Shown piece by piece: positions 43,349 to 52,539 of a stretch of 64,000 nucleotides of DNA. How positions within the stretch are numbered: position 1 is the first letter of the stretch; each line of letters begins with the position of its first letter. The notes under the pieces were generated by a model. That model saw nothing but the letters and a program-made list of their open reading frames with translations, ran no database searches and was not told the origin of the DNA. The DNA comes from Candidatus Contubernalis alkalaceticus (GTDB lineage Bacteria; Bacillota; Dethiobacteria; SKNC01), in assembly GCF_022558445.1 (NCBI RefSeq), contig NZ_CP054699.1, forward strand, positions 514,001 to 578,000, in the 5' to 3' direction. Made by a program: the position numbers and the translations under genes.

Positions 43349-43750
43349 TTAAAAACCGTAAATTTTCTGCAACATTCGTTTTTCCAGTTGAATATCCGCT
43401 CTGGTTGGTTTTTTTGAGCGTCTTAAATCGTGTATTTTTTCAAATATTCGATTTTCCGTGATTTCCGCATCCCTTTTAGCAGTGAATATGGACATCTCTT
43501 GTACGCATTTTTTGCAAAGGCAATAAGCAATTCCTTTCTGCTGTTCCATATTTAAAAATGCAGATACAGTAGCGGCATCTTTTACCTCTTGCCGGTAGAT
43601 CTTGAAAGTATTCCCGCAGCGCGGACATTCCTCAAAATAGTCCATATAGCGGGTATCCAGCTCCAGGCCGGCTTTTTCAAATTTGCTTTTAATTAAACTT
43701 AATGCACTTAGAATAACAATGCTGTAAGTTAGTTTTTCTTTTTTCACCAC
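43349..43750 (-). CDS. Zinc-ribbon protein of unknown function
   Basis: A 133-aa protein with two Cys pairs, CPRCGNTFK and CLCKKC, about 38 residues apart, which could bind one zinc. A hydrophobic N-terminal segment (YSIVILSALSLI) may be a weak membrane contact. GTG 43750 is preferred because GGAGGGG is six bases upstream; the longer frame to 43780 crosses that Shine-Dalgarno site. No family was recognised and no operon partner is close. Confidence 0.65.
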   Translation of the reverse strand: MVKKEKLTYSIVILSALSLIKSKFEKAGLELDTRYMDYFEECPRCGNTFKIYRQEVKDAATVSAFLNMEQQKGIAYCLCKKCVQEMSIFTAKRDAEITENRIFEKIHDLRRSKKPTRADIQLEKRMLQKIYGF

Positions 43751-44126
43751 AAGCAGCCCCTCCCTACTAAGAATAACCAATCCGCCGTTTAACAGGTGCT
43801 CTAAATGCAGTTGGAGATTAGGGTCAGTACATTGAGGCGCTGGAGAAGGTTGTACTACTTTATTGCGAATCTTCTGAGATAAAAATTGAAATGACTAATG
43901 AGTATATCCGGCACCCTAATTAATGTCATTATATTATTTGGGACAGATATTGTCAACCAAAATATACCATATGTTATGGTAGCTGGCGGGGTTAGCACAA
44001 CAGATTTGGACTATAGGGAAGCGCGTATAACCAAAGAGGTTTTCTTTTGTCATGAATTGGTTATTACAGTCCAGATCCACTGAACAATTAATTATTGTAA
44101 CTAGATCAAGGTATCAGGGGCGAGGA
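43751..44126. other. Gene-poor stretch with a coding relic
   Basis: No whole gene is seen. The plus frame at 43832-43922 reads YIEALEKVVLLYCESSEIK..., which looks like the end of a lost gene, and 43941-44040 also has protein-like sequence (QNIPYVMVAGGVSTTDLDY). Neither could be identified. Confidence 0.35.
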
Positions 44127-44687
44127 TTATTCAACTTCCGCTTCGTTTTTAATTTTTTGGGAGAGATTTTGCATAACAATAAAAAACGGAATCAATATTG
44201 CCAGGGGAAATATTATGGAAAATGTGGTAAACCAGGAGAATAAGCTTCCCGCTGTTGTTCCCTGAAATATCATGGCAGTCAGGGCAACCATGTAAAATGA
44301 CAGCAGAGCCCCTAACATTAACATCAACTCAAAGTATTGATTTGTCCAGAAACTGCGTCTTTCCGGGGATAAATTTTTAATATTTAAAAAGAAAGCAGGT
44401 AGGTTAACCAGGTAAGGGTATTTGTTAATGAGAGTGAACCGGTATTTAGTCAGCAGAATAAAACAGGCCGGTGATATACTAAAGGCCGCAGAAACGATTA
44501 AAAAAGTGGTTTTACTACCATAGGTGGTGACTCTCCCGGCTGCGTCAAAATGAGTAGGAATCGGGTCAGTAAAAACAAAAAATGCGTAAATACCAATGCC
44601 CCAAATGATAATTAATCCTAAGACATTCAATAATACCATGACTTTCCCCCTGGGGCTCAAAGGGGCGGGATTTATTAAAGTGGTCAT
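44127..44687 (-). CDS. DUF1648 membrane protein
   Basis: A 186-aa protein with four or five membrane helices. TDPIPTHFDAAGRVTTYGSKTTF is the DUF1648 signature (PxHF...G.V..YGSK). Related proteins are often subunits or neighbours of SdpI-like immunity factors. A truncated copy of its 3' end is at 46036-46152. ATG 44687 follows GGAGGA. Confidence 0.85.
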   Translation of the reverse strand: MTTLINPAPLSPRGKVMVLLNVLGLIIIWGIGIYAFFVFTDPIPTHFDAAGRVTTYGSKTTFLIVSAAFSISPACFILLTKYRFTLINKYPYLVNLPAFFLNIKNLSPERRSFWTNQYFELMLMLGALLSFYMVALTAMIFQGTTAGSLFSWFTTFSIIFPLAILIPFFIVMQNLSQKIKNEAEVE

Positions 44688-44783
44688 TTAACAATCCTCC
44701 AGTTAATTTATTAAAGTTTCAGGCTGTATTCTAATATAAATGCTATCACATCTTTGATGAGTAAACAATATCGTATTATCATC

Positions 44784-44817
44784 GAGTCAGTTGATTCAGG
44801 GACGGTTCTTTGACTCA
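44784..44817. repeat. Palindromic repeat, GAGTCA...TGACTC type
   Basis: TGATTCAGGGACGGTTCTTTGACTCA resembles the palindrome at 28278-28311 (TGAGTCAAGGAAC...GTTCCCTGACTCA) read on either strand. It lies upstream of the DUF1648 gene. Confidence 0.55.
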
Positions 44818-44828
44818 ACTTAGACAGC

Positions 44829-44924
44829 TTAATAGGACTTTCCTGCATCAAACTTCTCCGCCCACATCTCTTCTAGAACCTTTAAATCATCTTTAAATTC
44901 ATTGACTGTCCGGACATTGTTCAT
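44829..44924 (-). pseudogene. Short coding relic
   Basis: A 31-codon frame, MNNVRTVNEFKDDLKVLEEM..., has GAGGAAATTG just upstream and reads like the end of a helical protein. It is too short to identify and may be the tail of a deleted gene rather than a peptide. Confidence 0.35.
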
Positions 44925-44981
44925 CTCAATTTCCTCTAAAATTAGGAAGAGTAGAATCTCCACCTGATTCCCCGATTTTAA

Positions 44982-45002
44982 AGCTTGCTGAAACGAGTTC
45001 AC
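44982..45002. repeat. Copy of half of the 20.3-kb palindrome
   Basis: Twenty-one bases are identical to 20350-20370, covering the centre and right arm of the perfect inverted repeat there. Only one arm is present here. Confidence 0.6.
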
Positions 45003-45132
45003 AAGAAGTGCGGGATATCTGCAAGAAGAAGCTGCCTGTTAATATGCTGAAAATTAGTATTAAGTAGAGTAAAAATAGTATATGATTGAAACAGGGAAAG
45101 CAATTCACTTTTTTTTTGTGAAAGGAGCAAGG

Positions 45133-45975
45133 ATGAAGAAAGCTTCTATATTCTATTTTTCTGGGACAGGGAATACCTGGTGGGTTTCGGAAACATTTGT
45201 TAGGATATTCAATGAAAAAGGAATCACTGCGTCAGCGTACTCTGTAGAGAAAATAAATGGTTCAAGAGCAGGCAGGATAATCAGCGAAAGTGATTTGGTT
45301 GGTTTTGGTTTTCCCACCCATGGTTCTGACCTGCCCTTTATTATGAAGGAGTTTTTTCAAGAACTCCCTCCAGTTAAGAATAAAAGAACCTTTATTTTTT
45401 GTACTCAATGGATGTGGTCGGGGGATGGGGCCCGAGTGGCGGAAGAGTTCCTTGATGAAAAGCAATTTAACATCTTCTGGGCAGAGCATTTTTTTATGCC
45501 CTCTAATGTTTGTGTTTCAGTCACCAGGTTTTTACCCTATACAAATGATAGAATGAAAATATCTAAAACCCTGGCCAAAACGGAAAAAAGGATTAGAGGT
45601 TTCATCCATAAAATTATGAATGAGCGGCCTTTTCGCCGGGGCTTCAACAGAATATCAGAGGCTTCAGGGGCATTTCAGAGAGTGCCGTTTCGGCGGTTTT
45701 TTGAGCGATTACGGGATGATATTTTTTATGAGAAAAGTCTATGTATCCGGTGCAGGAAATGTGCCCGTTTATGTCCCTCCGGAAACCTGATATTTGAGGG
45801 CAAAGAATTGAAAACGAAAGGTATCTGTATTCTTTGCCTTCGCTGTTACAGTTTTTGTCCAGTGTCAGCAATTACGTATATGAATAAACCTCATAACCTG
45901 AAAAGAGGAGAACCGTACAAAGGCCCGGTTAAAGAATTCAATCCTGAGCTCTTATTGGCCGATGATTCCGATTAG
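45133..45975 (+). CDS. EFR1-family flavodoxin-fold ferredoxin
   Basis: A 280-aa redox protein. The N-terminal ~150 residues are flavodoxin-like (IFYFSGTGNTWWVSE, GFGFPTHGSDLPF). The C-terminal part has two 4Fe-4S motifs, CIRCRKCARLCPSGN and CILCLRCYSFCPVSA. The STGNT-type FMN loop begins SGTGNT. It should move electrons between flavin and iron-sulfur partners in the cytoplasm. ATG 45133 follows AAAGGAGC. It stands alone. Confidence 0.93.
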   Translation: MKKASIFYFSGTGNTWWVSETFVRIFNEKGITASAYSVEKINGSRAGRIISESDLVGFGFPTHGSDLPFIMKEFFQELPPVKNKRTFIFCTQWMWSGDGARVAEEFLDEKQFNIFWAEHFFMPSNVCVSVTRFLPYTNDRMKISKTLAKTEKRIRGFIHKIMNERPFRRGFNRISEASGAFQRVPFRRFFERLRDDIFYEKSLCIRCRKCARLCPSGNLIFEGKELKTKGICILCLRCYSFCPVSAITYMNKPHNLKRGEPYKGPVKEFNPELLLADDSD

Positions 45976-46035
45976 GAGTGAAAAAGCGCTGGAAAACCTA
46001 AAAGATCTTCGGATTATTCAGATTATGCCTCGCTA

Positions 46036-46152
46036 TTAATTTCCTTGAGAGATTTTGCAAAATATTAAAAAAGGGGCATCAATACTGTCGGGGAAATATT
46101 AGGGAAAACGCGGTAAACCAGGAGGGTAAGCTTCCCGCATTCGTTCCCTTAG
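46036..46152 (-). pseudogene. Truncated copy of the DUF1648 gene 3' end
   Basis: The sequence from GAGAGATTTTGCA through GGTAAACCAGGAG to AAGCTTCCCGC matches 44158-44256 with small changes. Only the last ~35 codons of the gene are represented. Confidence 0.75.
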
Positions 46153-46599
46153 TTAGCAGAATCAAACAAATATTTGCTTTTTATAACACCAGAGCTCTGC
46201 ATCTTCTCGTCATCTCTCAACGGGTGGAAATAGTAACCCGGTGGTGCTGTCACATTTTTCTGCCGATGTAGTTATATATTTACTGCTACCGTTTTTGGTG
46301 TAATATACAATGCTGGTTGAAGGGGCTTACAGTAAAGAATTCATACTGCTTACAGAACTGGAATCCAGGGAACTACAGGCCGGGAGCAGATTTTTCAAGA
46401 AACCAGAGAGTTTAATATATTTTGGCCGGATTATGGTGCTAATGTGGAGAATGTCCGGGAATTTAATTGGGACAGCCTGTTAAAAACAGATTCGACAAGT
46501 GGCCCTTAAGTAAAATATCAAACGGTCAGGTTATCAGGATTGAAATGTTTTTGATGTGGGAGTTATATTGAGTTACTTGTTCAATGTAGAGACCGATTA
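46153..46599. other. Gene-poor stretch with an unidentified coding relic
   Basis: The plus frame 46384-46509 encodes EQIFQETREFNIFWPDYGAN and VREFNWDSLLKT before a stop. It has protein-like codon use but no start and no recognised family. The rest shows no gene. Confidence 0.35.
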
Positions 46600-47352
46600 T
46601 TATAAACAGTTATTTTGAGAAATCATAATTTTACACAGTTCCTCGTATTTCTTTCTTCTCATGGTAACCTTGCCGGAGTATTCATAAAAACTGACTTCAT
46701 ACATCCGGTCTGCGACGGGAATTATTTTTTCAATTCGATCCAGGTTAATGATGAAACCTTTATGACAGCGGAAAAAATTCTCACTCAGATTGTTTTCCAG
46801 GGCATTCAGAGGCTCTGTAGAAAGGTATTTGCCCCGGGTGGTATGAAGAACTGTTTTTCTTAATTCTTTTTCTATAAAAATGATTTCAAAAGGATTTACG
46901 AAATAAAGTTCATGATTATTTTTTATGGAAATACGCTTTTGGATTTCGTTAGAGTAACCCGGTATATTTAGCTGCAAAAATTTTTCTAAGGTTTTTATTG
47001 TGCCGGCGATGGCTTCTCTGGTGATTGGCTTAATTAAATAATCTACTGCTTTCAGTTGAAAAGCATCCACTGCGTAATGAGGGTGGGCCGTTACAAACAC
47101 AACAAAGACATCGGGTTGATGTCTTTTAATTCTGGCAGCGGTGGATAACCCATCCAGACCAGGCATTTCTATATCGAGAAAAACAGCAGTTACTTTATGC
47201 TCTTTAATCACTTTTATAAGTTCGTTTCCGTTGGAAACAACTGCAGTAATCTCAATTTGTGGGAAAGTTTCCAGGTAGGATTGTAGTAACTGCCGGATGG
47301 GGGTTTCATCCTCAGCAACAGCAACAGTTATTTTATTCATACTCTTATCCAT
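46600..47352 (-). CDS. LytTR family response regulator
   Basis: A 250-aa regulator. The receiver domain has the acidic pair AEDE, phosphoacceptor VFLDIEMPGLDG and KPI. The LytTR DNA-binding domain at about 148-245 has NPFEIIFIEKELRKTVLHT, ENFFRCHKGFIINLDRIEKI and MRRKKYEEL. LytTR proteins bind paired direct repeats about 21 bp apart; three such sites occur in this block (47441, 54544, 63180). No LytS-type kinase is in the window. The gene is divergent from the first zinc-ribbon gene and shares its upstream region. Confidence 0.94.
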   Translation of the reverse strand: MDKSMNKITVAVAEDETPIRQLLQSYLETFPQIEITAVVSNGNELIKVIKEHKVTAVFLDIEMPGLDGLSTAARIKRHQPDVFVVFVTAHPHYAVDAFQLKAVDYLIKPITREAIAGTIKTLEKFLQLNIPGYSNEIQKRISIKNNHELYFVNPFEIIFIEKELRKTVLHTTRGKYLSTEPLNALENNLSENFFRCHKGFIINLDRIEKIIPVADRMYEVSFYEYSGKVTMRRKKYEELCKIMISQNNCL

Positions 47353-47440
47353 ATACTCACCTTATGTATATAAAATTTTTATATATTATATTCAATAAAT
47401 ATTTTGATAATTCCTTTAAAAATAACAAATAAACACACAT

Positions 47441-47512
47441 ATCGTAATAATAGGCATTAAAGTCGTGATTTCACGCAATAAGGGTACCAAATCCTTTATA
47501 AAATGCTATGAT
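47441..47512 (+). promoter_or_regulatory. LytTR-type promoter 1
   Basis: Half-sites ATCGTAAT (47441-47448) and GTCGTGAT (47462-47469) are 21 bp apart. TATGAT (47507-47512, within AATGCTATGATT) begins 43 bp after the CGT of the second half-site. No good -35 is present, as expected for an activated promoter. It faces the beta-helix gene. Confidence 0.75.
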
Positions 47513-47613
47513 TAATAATGGTAAAAGTAGTACATTTATTAATAATTAAGTAAACAGGTTTCTCTATAAATTTGGGATAATATACAGGTTAATAGTGAAA
47601 GGAGGGAACCCTT

Positions 47614-48975
47614 TTGAGATATTGTAAAAACTGCGGAGGGGCTCTTAAAACCGGCAGCAAATTTTGTCCTGACTGCGGGATGTCCCTGGATACTCAGGCG
47701 AAATTTCCTGCGGCGGCCGGAAGGGTTCAGCGCTGGACCTGGGTAATTGCTGTCTGTATGATTCTCCTGCTGACAGCGGGGGGATTTACATATTATCACT
47801 TTTTTATTAAAGATTCTGAGCAGGCAGAAGTTGCCGGGGGGCAGGAAGAAAACCCTGATCTTGAAGAAGACATAGTGGAAGAGGAAAATACAGGGGATGA
47901 TGAACCGGTGGAGGAGGAAAGTGATGATGAATCATCACCAGAAGATGATCCATTCCTGCTGGTTGTCCCCACAAATTACGCCACCATTCAGGAAGCCATC
48001 GATGCTGCGGCAGCGGGAAGCGTAATTGAAGTACTGCCGGGTACATATTATGAAAATATTGATTTTAAGGGGAAGGAAGTAATTTTACGAAGCACTGATC
48101 CCCATGATTCCTATATCGTATCATCAACCATTATCCATGGTGGGAACAAGGGTTCAACAGTTACCTTCCAAAGTGGGGAGCAGAATAGTTCCAGCCTTCT
48201 GGGATTCACCATCACCGGGGGCAGCGGTACCTATGGGGAATACAGCTTTATCAGGAAGGGTGAAAAATACGAGTTTCAGAGGTATTATGGCGGAGGGATT
48301 CTGGTCAGAGATGGAAGTTCTCCAACCATTGAAAGAAATGTAATTCAAGGAAATACTGTAAAAGCAGATTCTAAAAAAATACTGGGCGTTGGTGCAGGAA
48401 TTGCCATCATAAATCATTCCTCACCCATAGTTTCAAACAATATAATTAAAAATAATTCCGTAGAAGGATATGGCGGTGGAATCATTGTCTGGTATGGTTC
48501 TTCGCCCACCATTATGGATAATGTCATTGACAGCAATTCTGCCAGTAAGTCCGGGGGCGGAACAGCTGTTATTATTGATTCTACGCCGGTTATTTCCCAT
48601 AACGATATAACCAATAATACCTCGGATGAAGCCGGGGGTGGAATGTACCTGGCATTTGATTCAAGAGCTGCAGTCCGGCAAAATAATATTTCTGATAACC
48701 GGGCGAAATATGGCGGGGGAGCTTACATTATGGAACTATCCCTGGATAATTTCATCGGCAACATAATCAGCAGAAACCGCTCTCAAAGGCAGGGCGGAGG
48801 AATTCTTATTGCGAAAGAAGTGGTTCTTTACCTGGAAGATAATACAATAAATGATAATCATGCGGGAGCTACCGGGGGAGGTATCTGGATAGAAAAAGGT
48901 TCACGGTTTAATAACCCTATACCGGATACAAATTCCTACTTTAACAATACTCCTGATAATACTGCTTACCGTTAG
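47614..48975 (+). CDS. Zinc-ribbon/TM protein with right-handed beta-helix domain
   Basis: A 453-aa protein. Residues 1-25 are a four-Cys ribbon (CKNCGGAL...FCPDCG); a membrane helix is at about 44-63; then an acidic Glu/Asp linker to about 110; then a parallel beta-helix from about 115 to the end. The helix begins TNYATIQEAIDAAAAGSVIEVLPGTY and repeats coils of the kind SSPTIERNVIQGN, GGGI and NSA. The ribbon faces the cytoplasm and the helix would lie outside, perhaps binding polysaccharide. TTG 47614 lies eight bases after GAAAGGAGGG. It is first in the family array and downstream of LytTR-type promoter 1. Confidence 0.88.
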   Translation: MRYCKNCGGALKTGSKFCPDCGMSLDTQAKFPAAAGRVQRWTWVIAVCMILLLTAGGFTYYHFFIKDSEQAEVAGGQEENPDLEEDIVEEENTGDDEPVEEESDDESSPEDDPFLLVVPTNYATIQEAIDAAAAGSVIEVLPGTYYENIDFKGKEVILRSTDPHDSYIVSSTIIHGGNKGSTVTFQSGEQNSSSLLGFTITGGSGTYGEYSFIRKGEKYEFQRYYGGGILVRDGSSPTIERNVIQGNTVKADSKKILGVGAGIAIINHSSPIVSNNIIKNNSVEGYGGGIIVWYGSSPTIMDNVIDSNSASKSGGGTAVIIDSTPVISHNDITNNTSDEAGGGMYLAFDSRAAVRQNNISDNRAKYGGGAYIMELSLDNFIGNIISRNRSQRQGGGILIAKEVVLYLEDNTINDNHAGATGGGIWIEKGSRFNNPIPDTNSYFNNTPDNTAYR

Positions 48976-49001
48976 TATTTGGGAATCGGAGGTTATTCAA
49001 G

Positions 49002-49633
49002 GTGGCACAAAACAACCAATTCTGTTCCTCCTGCGGCAGCAAACCGGAACCAGGAGATAAGTTCTGCGCAGGCTGCGGAATTTCTGTTCAGAATGATCCA
49101 ACTAAAGAGGGCCCGGTTCAGCCTGCGGCCCAAACCAAAAGCAATAAAATAAAGCCGGTGTTCATACTTATTGCGGCTCTAATCATCATTCCCCTGGTAA
49201 TCCTGGCCTCCAGAAACTCGGTAACTACCGGCACGAAAAAAGCCATCGAGGATAAGCTGACTTTGGCGGAGAAGTATCTGCTGGACCAGGAATATAACAG
49301 GCCATTTTAGCCTACCGAGAAGTCAAAGACATTGCTCCTAAAGAAGAACGGGCCTATACCGGGGCCTGGCAAAGGTCTATACAGTCCAGGAGGATTATGA
49401 GTCTGCGGAAGAAGTCTTAATCGAAGGGATTCAAATTGTAGTTCAAAAGATTCCCCTGCGCCGGGACCTGGCAGGTATCTATGTGATTCAGGAAAAATAT
49501 GAAGAGGCAAAAGAAGAGTATCTGCTGATCCTGGAAGAAGATGAAAAGGAACAGTCAGACTACCGGGGGCTGGCCCTAGTTTACATACGCTCAAATCAAA
49601 TCAGTAAAGCCATACTTATTTTTAAAGAGCAGC
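49002..49633 (+). pseudogene. Zinc-ribbon/TM/TPR protein, frameshifted and cut by IS110
   Basis: GTG 49002 follows GGAGG. The intact start has FCSSCGSKPEPGDKFCAGCG and the membrane helix KPVFILIAALIIIPLVILAS. Compared with paralogues, one G is missing after AATAT at 49295, giving a stop at 49308, and two G are added at 49361. TPR-coding sequence continues in other frames to 49632, where IS110 sequence begins. It is closest to the genes at 56712 and 58641. Confidence 0.88.
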
Positions 49634-49751
49634 GGTGTGATGTCAAGTAGTTAATGCCCAAAAAAGGCATCACTTAACTAAGCCACCCAAATTAACAGTA
49701 CTAAAATTACATTAACGGTAAATTATGGGTGGATGGAATCGCAGCTAATCT

Positions 49752-51014
49752 TTATAATATTTCTTGTTGGTTTCCTCCTCTCGGTTGGTAGAGTTGGTTC
49801 GTCTTTAGCAGATGAAAGACCAACCGTACCAGTTTACGTGCTGTAAGAGCAAGGGCCCGTTTATGGGCGAACTGTTTCGGCTCTGCCTTTTTCTTGGCAT
49901 AATACTCTGCAAAAACAGGGTCGTGCACCCGAACACTGTTAGCCGCCTCCATTAAGTAATATCGTAAATAGCGGTTCCCAGAGTGAATTAGCCGTGTTTG
50001 GCTGGCCGTAAAGTTTCCCGATTGATTCTCAGTCCAGGCAATGCCCGCATGCTTAGCCAACTGCTTATGGCTGGCAAACTGGTGGATGTCACCAATTTCA
50101 GCCAAGATACCAGAAGAAAAGATAGGACCGATACCCGGGACAGAATCTAGAGTTTGAGGAATCGTTTTTAAATGGTCTTCAATAGCCTTTTTTATAGACT
50201 TAATCTGTTCCTGAATTGTCCGAATGACCCGAATACTGGAGGCCATAGCTAGGTTAACAGAATCAGCCATAGCCTTAGATAATCGGTAAGAAGAACGAGC
50301 TGCTTTCTGTAACTCCTTAGCCACAGATTGAGGATCATCAAATCGATTTTTACCATGCTGGATTAAAAATTCCACCAGCTGGTCCACAGAGATTTCTGCT
50401 AAAGCTTCTGTGGATTCAAACTCCTCCATGACGGCCAAAGAAGTTGCCGACAGCTTGTTTTCAAAAACAAGCGTGTAATCGCTGCATTTTAAATACAGGT
50501 TGGTCATAAGGAAATTACTTTCTCTTACCAGTGCCTTCATGAGATGGTACCTGGTCCGGGTCAGCCGCTGCAGTGCCATCATCGGTTCACTCCAGGTGAA
50601 GGGATGAGGTAAGTGGCCGGACCGAACCTTGGCGGCAATATACCAGGCATCCACCCGGTCATTTTTAGGGGGGGAAAGGAAATGAGACTTTTTATACTCC
50701 TTAATTAGGCTCGGGTTAAACATATAGACTTTAACATTAGAGCACCCAAAATCTAAATGCCGATGTAAGTATATGGCGGCGTGAGTCGAGTAGCAGCCGG
50801 TATGTTCCAGTCCAAAACGAATTTCATCAAAACTATGCTTATCTACCAGCTGATTAATCCGTTTCTGCAGCTCCATGATACCGGGTCGGTTATTTAGAAC
50901 AGTAAAGCGGCATAAAGCTCGTTTCTCTTCTTCATCGGTTAAACAGCATACTACATTTTCCTTGCTGCTTACATCAATACCGACAAACAAAGGGATAGTC
51001 ATCGTCGTTTTCAC
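49752..51014 (-). CDS. IS110 family transposase (DEDD)
   Basis: A 420-aa recombinase. The N-terminal RuvC-like DEDD domain has VGIDVSSKENVV, GLEHTGCYS and PKNDRVDAWYIA; the C-terminal Transposase_20 domain has IPQTLDSVPGIGPIFSSGILAEIGD and the serine-containing SGNRYLRYYLMEAANSV. It is full length and apparently intact. GGAGGTG precedes ATG 51003 or 51014. IS110 enzymes use a bridge RNA to choose their target. Confidence 0.93.
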   Translation of the reverse strand: MKTTMTIPLFVGIDVSSKENVVCCLTDEEEKRALCRFTVLNNRPGIMELQKRINQLVDKHSFDEIRFGLEHTGCYSTHAAIYLHRHLDFGCSNVKVYMFNPSLIKEYKKSHFLSPPKNDRVDAWYIAAKVRSGHLPHPFTWSEPMMALQRLTRTRYHLMKALVRESNFLMTNLYLKCSDYTLVFENKLSATSLAVMEEFESTEALAEISVDQLVEFLIQHGKNRFDDPQSVAKELQKAARSSYRLSKAMADSVNLAMASSIRVIRTIQEQIKSIKKAIEDHLKTIPQTLDSVPGIGPIFSSGILAEIGDIHQFASHKQLAKHAGIAWTENQSGNFTASQTRLIHSGNRYLRYYLMEAANSVRVHDPVFAEYYAKKKAEPKQFAHKRALALTARKLVRLVFHLLKTNQLYQPRGGNQQEIL

Positions 51015-51310
51015 CTCCTTAGAAAAAGGATGTGATGTCTACAGTCCTGGGATGTCCCTGGGAAACCCATGAACGACAGCCTTGCGAGCTATTGGAATAC
51101 ACCGGTTCCCCTCGGTGCACTGGTCTCCCTCTGCTGGCAGGAGAGAGGGGCAACCGGGAAACAGTCAGCGTGTTGGTCTATAACATGGGGCCAGGGGAAC
51201 ACTCTTAAAAAGGAAGACACCCGATAACGGGGCAACGGGAGAAAATTGAACATTCCCTTGGTAGACACCTATGGCTATATTTTCCCAAAGACATCCCAGA
51301 ACTGTAAACC
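51015..51310 (-). ncRNA. Candidate IS110 bridge RNA region
   Basis: The segment upstream of the transposase is non-coding and rich in complementary arms. GGTTCCCCTC (51104-51113) pairs with GAGGGGCAACC (51145-51155), and TACAGTCCTGGGATGTC near 51040 is inverted as GACATCCCAGAACTGTA near 51290. IS110-group elements encode their bridge RNA in this position. Exact ends and guide loops were not resolved. Confidence 0.45.
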
Positions 51311-51747
51311 CTTTTTTCAATTAATTTGACATGATACGCGGAAACGTATTGTTTGATAGGCTTGTGAATATGCCGCAGTTGTGGATTCTGATGGATAACT
51401 CTTCGAGTTACCCACAGACCCCACGAACTGCTTGGACAACGCTTCGCGTTGACCACATATTCACAACCCCTACTACTAATTTTTTTAATCTTTTTTTAAA
51501 AAGATCATAAGTAAGTTAGATAACAAGATTTGATTCTGTATAAAGTTTTCAAAGAACAAATGAGCACCATCCGAACTGGAAATTTACGTCCAAATCGTCT
51601 GCTGCTCATAGTATACAAGGAGAAATATAGCATGTTTAATAAAGTTATCGCTCACCTAAAAATAATTCTCTTGCAACTGCCAGTCATTACAATGCGATAA
51701 TATCGTCATTTAAGACAGCATTACCACCAGCCTGCTTACTTGTTGAG
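51311..51747. other. Gene-poor stretch after IS110
   Basis: No gene is recognised. It holds AT-rich runs and, at 51622-51640, a Shine-Dalgarno-like AAGGAGA before an ATG (51631) that opens only a short frame. It leads without a start into the DUF5050 relic. Confidence 0.35.
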
Positions 51748-52299
51748 TTGCCTATTATGGAAAACGCAACAATTAAACGCTTTAAAATTCGTACCGACGG
51801 CAGTAACCGTACACAGTTAAATAATGATTCATCTAGAGGTCTTAATGTAACAGGTGAATGGGTTTATTATATTAACAAGGACGATGGAGACAAGATTTAC
51901 AAAATAAAGACGGATGGTAGCAGCCGTAACGCTTTCAACTTTGATAAAACCTCAGATTTAAATGTAGTAGACGGCTGGGTATACTTCATCAACGACAGTG
52001 ATGAAAAAAGAATTTATAAAATTAAAGAAGACGGTTCCGACCGGACCTGTCTGACTGAAGAACCCGCAATGATTATCATTGTAGTAGAAGATTGGATTTA
52101 TTATTGGAGTAATGACACAAGTTATCTTAATAAAGTCAGTACGGATGGCAGCAACTTCGCCAGTTTATATGATGAATTTGATATTCCGCTTAGAATAAGT
52201 ATTGTAGGAGAATGGATATATTATCACTCTCCTATCGGTTCTTGGCCTTACAATTACAAAATAAAGATAGATGGTACCCAAAGACAGTTAGTTTATTAA
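51748..52299 (+). pseudogene. DUF5050 repeat fragment without zinc ribbon or anchor
   Basis: 183 codons of DUF5050 repeats (FKIRTDGSNRTQLNNDSSRG, GEWVYYINKDDGDKIYKIKT). The N-terminal ribbon, membrane helix and Shine-Dalgarno site found in the intact gene at 52540 are missing. Fifty-nine bases (51859-51917) are identical to 53362-53420 in that gene, so it is a recent partial duplicate or a product of gene conversion. Confidence 0.75.
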
Positions 52300-52539
52300 A
52301 GTATTGTGAAATTATGAACTGTTGATTTATTTTTAATCAATGGGCTGCTACATTTTATGGAGCAGTGACTATCAGCGAGAAGGATTGTTTTCTTTTAAGG
52401 ATTAACTAAATCGTTCTCAAGTGGGCGTTTGGTTTGATTTCAGTGGGAAATTTCAGGGCATAAATTTATGATGAGAATGAGGGTATGTGGATTAAAGATT
52501 AAATATAAACCCAAAGAATATAGAAAGGAGGTTTCTATA

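Larger units (their letters stand above)
49634..51310 (-). mobile_element. IS110 family insertion sequence
   Basis: One transposase gene on the minus strand with about 300 bp of structured non-coding DNA upstream (51015-51310) and 118 bp downstream. The left edge is set by the break in the TPR pseudogene at about 49633; the right edge is approximate. As usual in this family, no terminal inverted repeats are seen. GTGATGTC occurs near both ends. Confidence 0.75.

Noticed and set aside
43898-44083. 61-codon plus-strand frame
   Set aside because: No ribosome site and no family; kept only as a possible coding relic in the region note.
51205-51456. Protein-coding frame upstream of the IS110 transposase
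   Set aside because: It overlaps the inverted arms of the presumed bridge RNA and has no domain; the similar peptide strings come from the inverted DNA repeat.
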